A stretch of DNA of 64,000 bases from Sinomicrobium soli (GTDB taxonomy: Bacteria > Bacteroidota > Bacteroidia > Flavobacteriales > Flavobacteriaceae): positions 1 to 64,000 of the forward strand of contig NZ_QLNV01000009.1 of assembly GCF_003285545.1 (NCBI RefSeq), in the 5' to 3' direction. Positions within the stretch are counted from its first letter, which is position 1; every line of letters starts with the position of its first letter. The position numbers were made by a program, and so were the translations under genes. Under the pieces are notes generated by a model. The model had not been told where the DNA came from and made no database searches. It saw only the letters and a program-made list of their open reading frames with translations. Shown here one piece after another: positions 7,775 to 15,439 of this stretch.

Positions 7775-10700
7775 ATGAAAATTAATTTTACCAGCCTCCG
7801 CGGTTTCCCGTGCCGCGGCTTTTACAAATTCTTTATGAGAACGTTTGTATTTCTGCTTTGTAACGCCGCGTTGGCATTGAATTCCGGTATCGGGTTTTCC
7901 CAGGATGCCCCGATTGTTGTCGATGAAAGCAAAACTCTTTCCCTGGAAGAAGTTTTTACCTTGATCCGGACACAGACTGATTATCAATTTGTTTACCGTT
8001 ACGACAGTATTAAAGATGCTCCTCCCGTGTCGGTGGAACAGGGTGTTATAAAAACCTCAGAACTTCTGAAAAGGAGCCTGGAAAGGTCGGGGTTGACCTT
8101 TAAATTCAAGGATAATACTGTAATTATCAGTAGAGAAAAAGAAATTCCGGCTCCGAAACAGGCCGTGATCGATGTTACCGGTACGGTGAGAGACACTCTC
8201 GGGATGCCTTTGCCCGGGGTTACCGTTCTGGTCAAAAACACGGACAAGGTGGTAGCTGCCGATATGGAAGGAGCATTCCGGATTGCCAATGTCCGCATCG
8301 GCGCTACTATAGTATTCAGCCATATGGGGTTTATGGAGCGTGAGGTGATTATTTCTCCCGAAAATGCAGAAAATATGGTGGTTGTACTCCGCGAAGATGT
8401 CAACGAACTGGAAGAGGTGGTTCTTGTCTCTACAGGATATCAGACCATTTCCAAGGAAAGAAGTACAGGTTCTTTTTCAAAACCGGACATGGAGGTATTT
8501 GAGAACCGAAGTAGTAGTATGAATGTGGCCGAACGGTTGGATGGCCTTGTGCCGGGACTTACAGTAAACAGAAGCCCGGGCGCAGAATTGTTCAACCCGT
8601 TGTTGATACGGGGCTTGTCTACCCTGTCATTGCTTCAGACCAGTCCGCTGATCGTTGTAGATGGTATTCCAGTTGCCGATATATCAACACAGACGAACAG
8701 TGATGTGGCCTTGTCGGGGCTGCTGAATATCAATCCGCAGGATATCAGGGACATTACCGTGCTGAAAGATGCTACTGCAGCTTCTATATGGGGAGCCCGG
8801 GCAGCCAACGGAGTGATCGTGATCAATACGAAAAAAGGATCTTCGGCCGGAGGAGTGGAATTCCAGTACGATGCTTTCGTGACTATGGAGGGACGCCCGG
8901 ACCTGGATTATCTGCGTACACTGGACAGCAAAGACTTTATACGTGTTGCAGAAGAAATTTTTGATCCCGAACGCAATGTCTACGAAGAAGTTACCGGGTA
9001 TACCACTTCGGGCAACGGGGTCTCTCCCCACGAACAGATCCTTTACGACCGTTATCGGGGCACAATTAGTGTAGCGACCGCCGGACGGCGCCTGGATAGC
9101 CTGAGTGCTATCAATAACAGAGGGCAGATCAAAAATTTGTGGTATCGCCCGTCTGTATTGACCACACATACTTTATCCGTATCTGCCGGTAAGAAGGGGT
9201 ATACCTTTTATGGCTCGGGAAACTACACCAGTACGCAAAGTCATAGTCCGGGAGAAAAGAACAACCGCTATAAGCTGAACCTGAGACAGAATTTCGAAGT
9301 GGGAAAGCGGTTTAAATTTGATCTGATCACGGACCTTACCTATCAGGACAGATACTCTCCCAACAACATACAGGCAGACAGCCGTTTTCTGCCTTATCAG
9401 CTGTTCAGGGATGCTGATGGGAACAATATCGACATGTCATTTATGACTGAACTGAACGATTCGATACGAGGGGTGTATGAAGACGCAAGCCGGCTGGACC
9501 TGGGGTATACACCGCTTGACGAAACCGGCTATGCCTATACTAAAAACAAGACCAAGTCTATACGGAACATCCTGGGAGTTGAGGTAGATATAATAGACGG
9601 GTTAACTTTTCAGGGAAAATACGGCTATACTTCAAATACGGTAGATAACGAAGAATATACGGATCACCTGGCGATAAGACAGCGGACAGAAGTGGCCGAA
9701 TTTGCCGTAGTGTCCTCACCGGGGGCAGAACCGGTATATTATCTGCCGGCTACCGGGGGAAAATACACCACCAGGAACACCGGTGTGGAGGCCTGGACGG
9801 TAAGGAATCAGTTGTCTTATGTAAAGAGCTGGAACGACAGGTTACACCAGCTCAACCTGATCGCGGGACAGGAGGCACAGGAACAGGTGAGTGTACTCAA
9901 ATACAGTAGTGTAAGGGGGTATGACGATCGGTTACAGAGTTATGAACAAATTGACTACGGCGCACTGGCCAGGGTAGATAACGTGGTAAAACCTAATCAA
10001 TATAACCTCCCCGAATACGGACTGGTTTTCAGCAGTCTCGACGGTGAAAGGTATTTCGGGCGTAGTGAAAGTACTACCAGGTTTGCTTCCTATTACGGCA
10101 ATGCTGCCTATACCTATAATCAGAAGTATTCAATCAATGCCAGTATACGGAACGACCAGAGCAATCTTTTCGGACTCGACAAGTCGGCACAGAACAAACC
10201 AGTCTGGAGCGGAGGAGTCAAATGGGATATAGGAAAAGAATCCTTTCTCCAGGAAGTGTCCTGGGTCCATATGCTGGGGATAAGGGCTACTTATGGTATA
10301 GCCGGAAACGCGCCAAGACCGGGAACAGCAGCGTCTTTTGATATCCTGACCCCGGTAGCCTCTATCTTTTTCCCGGAAACCGGGTTGAGAATCTCAACAC
10401 CTGGTAACCGTAAACTAAGCTGGGAACGCACTGCCACGAAGAACTTCGGGATAGATTTCGCATTTCTGGGACGTATTTCCGGTTCTATAGACTATTATGA
10501 CCGCAGAACCTCTGACCTTTTGGGGGTTATTCCCACCAACCCTTTTACGGGATACAGCAGTGTTACAGGCAATCTGGGAGACCTTAAGAACAAAGGGGTT
10601 GAAATATCACTGAATACAAGGAATATAGTGTTTAAGGATTTTGCATGGAGTTCGAACCTGAACATAGCTTTTAATGAAAACAGAATTACCTATCTCAACG

Positions 10701-11422
10701 TGATCGATGAAACTACCTCTGGAGATATCAGGGTCGGGCAACAGTTTGTAACAGGTTATCCTTCTTTTGCGCTCTTTGCCTATGATTACGCCGGGCTTGA
10801 TGCCAATGGCGATCCCCAGGTAAGGCTGGCAGATGGTACGGTGACTACAGAGCCCAATGTCACCACTCCCGACGACATCAAGCTGATGGGTACCACCCAG
10901 CCGAAATGGAACGGAGGTTTTGGAAACACTTTCCGGTATAAGAATATTTCTTTGAATATCAATACGGTTTACAGCCTCGGTCATGTGATGCGAAGGGATG
11001 TGAATAATTTCTATTACGGTACGCGACTGGATGCTGCCAACTATAGTTTTATTTCCGGAAATATCAATGAAGATTACCTCGACAGGTGGCAGCAACCGGG
11101 TGATGAAGCCTATACCGATATCCCCCGTCACCAGGATGTAGGCGACGGTTCACGCAATACCAATTATTATACGCTTGGAGACCATAATGTGATCAGCGCT
11201 TCATATATCAAGATCAGGGATATTAACCTGGTCTATCGACTACCTAATACCCTTTTCGGTAATACAGGCATCCAACAGATTACCGTAAGAGGACAGGTGT
11301 CCAATATTTTGTTGTGGGCGGATAACAAGTACGGGATAGACCCGGAGTATCATTATTACGGCGGGAGCCGGGTCTTGAGATATGGGCAGAGTCTGACCCT
11401 GGGATTAAATGTAAGATTCTGA
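7775..11422 (+). CDS. SusC/RagA-type TonB-dependent outer-membrane transporter with N-terminal STN signalling domain, locus A
   Basis: This 1215-residue transporter moves ligands captured by its SusD partner across the outer membrane, powered by TonB. A long signal region ends near GFSQ (about residue 43). The STN domain (about 50-120, LSLEEVFTLIRTQTDYQFVY) contacts the FecR anti-sigma factor. A carboxypeptidase-regulatory-like beta domain follows (about 128-208, GTVRDTLGMPLPGVTVLVKN), then the plug (about 215-360, with LLIRGLSTL and VLKDATAASIWGARAANGVIVI) and the 22-strand barrel ending in LTLGLNVRF. The terminal Phe is typical of barrel proteins. Its TGA overlaps an upstream in-frame ATG of the SusD gene by one base. 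The substrate is probably peptide, judging from the M16 protease in the locus. Confidence 0.95.
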   Translation: MKINFTSLRGFPCRGFYKFFMRTFVFLLCNAALALNSGIGFSQDAPIVVDESKTLSLEEVFTLIRTQTDYQFVYRYDSIKDAPPVSVEQGVIKTSELLKRSLERSGLTFKFKDNTVIISREKEIPAPKQAVIDVTGTVRDTLGMPLPGVTVLVKNTDKVVAADMEGAFRIANVRIGATIVFSHMGFMEREVIISPENAENMVVVLREDVNELEEVVLVSTGYQTISKERSTGSFSKPDMEVFENRSSSMNVAERLDGLVPGLTVNRSPGAELFNPLLIRGLSTLSLLQTSPLIVVDGIPVADISTQTNSDVALSGLLNINPQDIRDITVLKDATAASIWGARAANGVIVINTKKGSSAGGVEFQYDAFVTMEGRPDLDYLRTLDSKDFIRVAEEIFDPERNVYEEVTGYTTSGNGVSPHEQILYDRYRGTISVATAGRRLDSLSAINNRGQIKNLWYRPSVLTTHTLSVSAGKKGYTFYGSGNYTSTQSHSPGEKNNRYKLNLRQNFEVGKRFKFDLITDLTYQDRYSPNNIQADSRFLPYQLFRDADGNNIDMSFMTELNDSIRGVYEDASRLDLGYTPLDETGYAYTKNKTKSIRNILGVEVDIIDGLTFQGKYGYTSNTVDNEEYTDHLAIRQRTEVAEFAVVSSPGAEPVYYLPATGGKYTTRNTGVEAWTVRNQLSYVKSWNDRLHQLNLIAGQEAQEQVSVLKYSSVRGYDDRLQSYEQIDYGALARVDNVVKPNQYNLPEYGLVFSSLDGERYFGRSESTTRFASYYGNAAYTYNQKYSINASIRNDQSNLFGLDKSAQNKPVWSGGVKWDIGKESFLQEVSWVHMLGIRATYGIAGNAPRPGTAASFDILTPVASIFFPETGLRISTPGNRKLSWERTATKNFGIDFAFLGRISGSIDYYDRRTSDLLGVIPTNPFTGYSSVTGNLGDLKNKGVEISLNTRNIVFKDFAWSSNLNIAFNENRITYLNVIDETTSGDIRVGQQFVTGYPSFALFAYDYAGLDANGDPQVRLADGTVTTEPNVTTPDDIKLMGTTQPKWNGGFGNTFRYKNISLNINTVYSLGHVMRRDVNNFYYGTRLDAANYSFISGNINEDYLDRWQQPGDEAYTDIPRHQDVGDGSRNTNYYTLGDHNVISASYIKIRDINLVYRLPNTLFGNTGIQQITVRGQVSNILLWADNKYGIDPEYHYYGGSRVLRYGQSLTLGLNVRF

Positions 11423-11448
11423 TGACTTGTACACAAAATTTAAAAGAG

Positions 11449-12870
11449 ATGAAAAATATATATAAGAGATATTATAAGGTGCTTTTTGGAATTCTTGGAA
11501 TAATGATATATAGCTCCTGCTCTGATGAGTTCCTTGAGGTCGTCCCCAAAGGGCAGCTGATAGGTGAAAAGGTGGTAGATTACGACAAGATGTTTTACAA
11601 CCTGAATCTCATAAATATGACTTCGACCAATGCACAGGTTCCGCTTGGCGCAGAACTTGTTGCCTTCGAGCCTTATATTAGCGGCTCGGGCCTTCGCACG
11701 CAGCGGCTGTACCGTTGGGAAGCAGAGGTTTACAACGACGGTGACAATGCTGCGGAACTGGAGAATACCATGGAGAATATTTATATCTATAACAAGATTA
11801 TCAATGAAGTTATGGAGGCCACGGAGGGTTCAGAAGCCGAAAAGCGTTCGTTGCGGGCTGAAGCGTTGGCCGGTAGGGCATGGACCTATTTCCTGCTGAT
11901 CAATTATTACGGACTTCCGTATAACGAAGGGACGTCGGCTACGGATGCGGGATTTCCCATTGTAGAGGTAGCAGATCTTGTAGCCTCGGATTTCCGGCGC
12001 GCTACGGTACAGGAAGTCTATGATTTTATAGTGGACGACCTGACCACTGCACTGCAGGACCTTCCGGCACAGGTACCCAGCAGGTTCAGGTTTTCACAGG
12101 CGGCAGGGAAAGCATTGTTGGGAAAGGTATACACCTTTATGGGGAAGTTTGAAGAAGCCTCCCCATTGCTGACAGAAGCCCTTGATCAGATAGAGGATAC
12201 AGGTACAGAAGTACGACTTCTGGATTATAATGAGGGTTATAGTAATCCCCGTGTAGACACCGATCCCGAAGGGATATACGGGAAGCAGTTTTCCAATAAC
12301 TGGGCTAATACAGCCAGTGAGCTGGTGGTAAATCCCGAAATCATGGCACTGTTTGATGAAAGTGATCTGCGGCTGGAATACCTGTATACAGAAACGGCAC
12401 AAAATGGTAATGAATACCCCCTGGAAGGCGTGTTCAGAAAACAGATAGGAACAGGGCAAACCTTCTTCGGGGTACGGGTACAAGAGGTGTATTTGTTCCT
12501 GGCAGAAGTAAAGTGCCGCCTTGGGGACCTCACAGCAGCGGTGAGTATACTCGAAGAATTCCGTAAGCACCGTATGCCGGAAGAAAATGCTATAGTCCCG
12601 CAGGAGATTGCTGCAGACCGTGAAACCCTGCTGCGCTTTGTCTTTGACGAACGGCTCCGGGAATTTGCAGCACAGGGAGTGTACTGGTTTGATATGAGAA
12701 GGTTAACCGTAGACCCCGATATTCCCGTGCCGGTATCGTCTTATACTCATACGATCTACGATACCGACGGATCGGTAAAGGGAGAATACCAGCTTACCAA
12801 AGAACGGCTGGTGCTCCGGTTCCCGAAAACCGTGACTGATCAGAATCCCAACCTGGAGAACAATCCCTGA
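11449..12870 (+). CDS. SusD/RagB-family outer-membrane nutrient-binding lipoprotein, locus A
   Basis: This protein should form the lid that captures substrate above SusC. I chose the ATG at 11449 because it follows a purine-rich AAAAGAG and begins a normal lipoprotein signal (MKNIYKR... to YSSC), although the frame is open from an ATG at 11422 that overlaps the SusC stop. The mature protein starts at the Cys followed by SDEFLEVVPKG, the usual SusD N-terminus. Helical TPR-like repeats follow (AEALAGRAWTYFLLINYYG; AAGKALLGKVYTFMGKFEEA), and the C-terminus has the family pattern RLREFAAQGVYWFDMRRL. About 474 residues, normal to slightly short for the family. Confidence 0.93.
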   Translation: MKNIYKRYYKVLFGILGIMIYSSCSDEFLEVVPKGQLIGEKVVDYDKMFYNLNLINMTSTNAQVPLGAELVAFEPYISGSGLRTQRLYRWEAEVYNDGDNAAELENTMENIYIYNKIINEVMEATEGSEAEKRSLRAEALAGRAWTYFLLINYYGLPYNEGTSATDAGFPIVEVADLVASDFRRATVQEVYDFIVDDLTTALQDLPAQVPSRFRFSQAAGKALLGKVYTFMGKFEEASPLLTEALDQIEDTGTEVRLLDYNEGYSNPRVDTDPEGIYGKQFSNNWANTASELVVNPEIMALFDESDLRLEYLYTETAQNGNEYPLEGVFRKQIGTGQTFFGVRVQEVYLFLAEVKCRLGDLTAAVSILEEFRKHRMPEENAIVPQEIAADRETLLRFVFDERLREFAAQGVYWFDMRRLTVDPDIPVPVSSYTHTIYDTDGSVKGEYQLTKERLVLRFPKTVTDQNPNLENNP

Positions 12871-12948
12871 CCGCATTTTGTCGTTCCGACCGTAGTGGAG
12901 GGATCTCCGGGTTTTCCGCTATACTGTTGTAAGTTCTTCGGTCTGTCA

Positions 12949-13045
12949 CTGAGATTCTTCGACTGCGATGCGCTCCCCCGATGCTCGGGACAGGCTGCTT
13001 AGCATGAAAATAGCGCTGTCATTCCGGCAGCAGGAGGAATCTCAG
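12949..13045. repeat. palindromic intergenic repeat element (about 97 bp)
   Basis: The stretch begins with CTGAGATTC and ends with GAATCTCAG, a perfect 9-bp inverted repeat. Inside are CGATGCTCGGGACAGG and TGTCATTCCGGCAGCAGGAGG. A related line (TCGTTCCGACCGTAGTGGAGGGATCTCC, split here as TCGTTCCGACC and GGAGGGATCTCC) lies just upstream near 12880-12908. This pattern (TCATTCCG...GGAATCTCAG) is typical of dispersed palindromic repeats between genes in some Bacteroidota genomes. It fills the 227-nt gap between SusD and the first TlpA-like gene and may form a transcript-processing hairpin. Confidence 0.5.
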
Positions 13046-13097
13046 TCTGGATATTGTGCCTCAAATAAAAGCATAGTATAAATTTAAAATTAATGAA

Positions 13098-14219
13098 ATG
13101 AAAAATAGTTGTTTTCTTGCTGCTGCCATGATGACTCTGATATCCTGTAAGGATAAAAGCCAGGCTGAAGGATTTATAATCAAGGGGACCCTGAACGATC
13201 TTCCCGAGGCATCCATGGCTCTACTTTCCTATACGGAGAATGAAGTTGAAGTTGTCGATTCGGTACCGGTAAAGAACGGAGCCTTTTCCTTTGAAGGAAA
13301 GGTCGATGCCCCGGCACAGGCCTATATCAGTATACGGCACGGTGATATATTTCCCGAAGCGTCGTGGGACAGAGATACTTTTCACTTCTTTATTGAGAAT
13401 ACGGAAATGCGACTTGTTTCGAAAGATTCCATCAAAAGAGCAACCCTTGAGGGTTCCCTGCTCAATGCAGAGGCTGACACTTTGAATTCGGCGGTAAGCC
13501 CGCTGCGGCAAAAAATTCAGGAATTGAGCTTTTCCCTACAGGGAAAACCCAAGGATTCTGCCTATATGGCTACCGTGGATACGATCAAGGCAACAGGAGA
13601 GAAAGCGGAAACCACAGTAAGGGAGTTTATCGAAAACCATCGCAATTCGTATATAGCCCTGCGCGCTTTTGCCAATTATGAAATGGGTTATGATTTTGAT
13701 CCTGCAGTGGCGGAAAGGGAATACGACCAGTTTGGAGAAACCATAAAAAACACGCCGCTGGGGAAAAAAGTCAGTGCTAAAATAGCGCTGGCAAAGAAGA
13801 CGGCGATCGGGCAGAAAGTGATAGATTTTACCCAGGAAAACCTTTCTGGGGAGGCTTTCACCTTAAGTTCCCTGAGGGGAAAATACGTGCTGGTCGATTT
13901 CTGGGCCAGCTGGTGTGTGCCGTGCAGGATGGAAAACCCCCATGTGTTAAAGGCCTATGAGCAATTCGGAAATCAAAACTTTGAAATCGTGGGCGTTTCA
14001 CTCGATGAAAAACGGAAAAACTGGGAGCATGCTATTGAAAAAGACGGTTTGCCCTGGATACACGTCAGCGACCTGAAAGGGTGGAAAAATGAAGTGGCAC
14101 AACAGTATGGAGTTACTGCCGTTCCGCAGAATCTGCTGATAGACCCGGAAGGTATCATAGTGGCCAAAAACCTGAGGGGAGAAGAACTTTCCGAGCGTTT
14201 GTCCGCTGTTTTCAACTGA
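13098..14219 (+). CDS. TlpA-like thioredoxin-fold lipoprotein with N-terminal DUF4369-type domain (copy 1), locus A
   Basis: This 373-residue periplasm-facing protein probably acts as a thiol-disulfide oxidoreductase. The lipobox LISC gives an N-terminal lipid anchor. Residues about 25-130 form a beta-rich DUF4369-like domain (FIIKGTLNDLPEASMALLSY), followed by a helical linker. The thioredoxin/AhpC-TSA domain starts near 235 (KVIDFTQENLSGEAFTLSSL), with the redox motif WCVPC at Cys273/Cys276 and the cis-Pro segment VTAVPQNLLIDPEG. It lies between SusD and a close paralog and is probably co-transcribed with them. Reduction or isomerisation of disulfides in imported peptides would fit the M16 protease nearby, but that is inference. 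Confidence 0.9.
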   Translation: MKNSCFLAAAMMTLISCKDKSQAEGFIIKGTLNDLPEASMALLSYTENEVEVVDSVPVKNGAFSFEGKVDAPAQAYISIRHGDIFPEASWDRDTFHFFIENTEMRLVSKDSIKRATLEGSLLNAEADTLNSAVSPLRQKIQELSFSLQGKPKDSAYMATVDTIKATGEKAETTVREFIENHRNSYIALRAFANYEMGYDFDPAVAEREYDQFGETIKNTPLGKKVSAKIALAKKTAIGQKVIDFTQENLSGEAFTLSSLRGKYVLVDFWASWCVPCRMENPHVLKAYEQFGNQNFEIVGVSLDEKRKNWEHAIEKDGLPWIHVSDLKGWKNEVAQQYGVTAVPQNLLIDPEGIIVAKNLRGEELSERLSAVFN

Positions 14220-14276
14220 GGAACCCCGTTCTTGATGTTGTGTTGCTGAAGTTTCGTTTAACTAAAATTTATCAGA

Positions 14277-15419
14277 ATGAAAAAATACCTGTATATCAGC
14301 CTCGTTTTCACCTTGCTTTCCGGAGCATGCAAAGACCATAAGGGAACCAAGACCCCGGATGGGGGCTATACCCTTACCGGTACCGTAAAAAACCTGCCCC
14401 CGGCTTCACTGGTCATACTGTCGTATCAGCAGAACGACAGCACCGTGGCCGATACCGCTGTGATAGAAAACGGCAGGTTTACTTTCGGCGGAAAGGTCGT
14501 ACATCCGTCGGAAGCCATGCTGCAATTGCGCCACGGAAGCCGTTTTCCCGAAAAGATGTGGGAAAGCGATACGTACCGCTTTTTTATAGAGAACAGCACC
14601 ATGCAGCTAACCACAGAAGATTCATTGAAAAATGCGGTTTTAAAAGGTTCCGTCCTTACCGGTGAAGCGATTGAAATAGAAAACCGTATACGTCCCCTTA
14701 CCGATGAGATCATAGCCCTGCAAAACCGTATGGACGGCAGAAGCAGGGAAGAAAAACTGATAACGTATGACACTGTTCAGGTTTATGTAGACAGCATACG
14801 TAATGTAACACACCGGTTTATCATGTCTCACCCGGATTCCTATGTGGCATTGCAACGTTTTTTACGCCACGAGCTGCCCAAGAACTTTGACCCCGATGAA
14901 GCCGATAAAAATTTTAATACCCTGTTTGGTGAAACCCTGCGACAGACCCCGACAGGGAAGCTTATAGCCGAAAAGATCGCCATAGCCAAAAAGTCGGATA
15001 TCGGTAAAGTGGCCATGGATTTTACCCAGGAAACCCTTGAAGGAGAGCCGTTTACCCTGAGTTCCCTGAGAGGAAAATACGTGCTGGTCGATTTCTGGGC
15101 CAGCTGGTGCAAGCCCTGCAGGGCCGAAAACCCGTTTGTGGTGAAGGCATATGAAAAATATAAGGAGGATAATTTCGAGATCGTAGGCGTGTCGCTCGAC
15201 GCCGGGAAAGAGGCGTGGAAAGCCGCGGTGGAAAAAGACGGGCTTCCCTGGATTCACGTCAGCGACCTCAAATACTGGAAAAATGAAGTGGCCGTGCAGT
15301 ACGATATCAATTCCGTGCCTTCCAGTTTCCTGGTAGACCCGGAAGGGGTTATTATAGCCAAAAACCTTAGGGGGAAAGCTCTGGAAGACAAACTGGCCGA
15401 AATTTTTCCAGATAAATAA
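14277..15419 (+). CDS. TlpA-like thioredoxin-fold lipoprotein (copy 2), locus A
   Basis: This 380-residue paralog of the preceding gene has the same design: a signal peptide with GAC as a probable lipidation site, a DUF4369-like beta domain (YTLTGTVKNLPPASLVILSY), a helical linker, and a thioredoxin domain with WCKPC (Cys278/Cys281) and a cis-Pro segment INSVPSSFLVDPEG. A 50-nt stretch around the active site (15060-15109) differs from copy 1 (13866-13915) at one base only, although the proteins differ more elsewhere. That points to tandem duplication with strong constraint or local gene conversion. It sits 57 nt after copy 1 and 20 nt before the protease gene. Confidence 0.9.
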   Translation: MKKYLYISLVFTLLSGACKDHKGTKTPDGGYTLTGTVKNLPPASLVILSYQQNDSTVADTAVIENGRFTFGGKVVHPSEAMLQLRHGSRFPEKMWESDTYRFFIENSTMQLTTEDSLKNAVLKGSVLTGEAIEIENRIRPLTDEIIALQNRMDGRSREEKLITYDTVQVYVDSIRNVTHRFIMSHPDSYVALQRFLRHELPKNFDPDEADKNFNTLFGETLRQTPTGKLIAEKIAIAKKSDIGKVAMDFTQETLEGEPFTLSSLRGKYVLVDFWASWCKPCRAENPFVVKAYEKYKEDNFEIVGVSLDAGKEAWKAAVEKDGLPWIHVSDLKYWKNEVAVQYDINSVPSSFLVDPEGVIIAKNLRGKALEDKLAEIFPDK

Positions 15420-15439
15420 ATATCAAAAGCATCCTTCTT

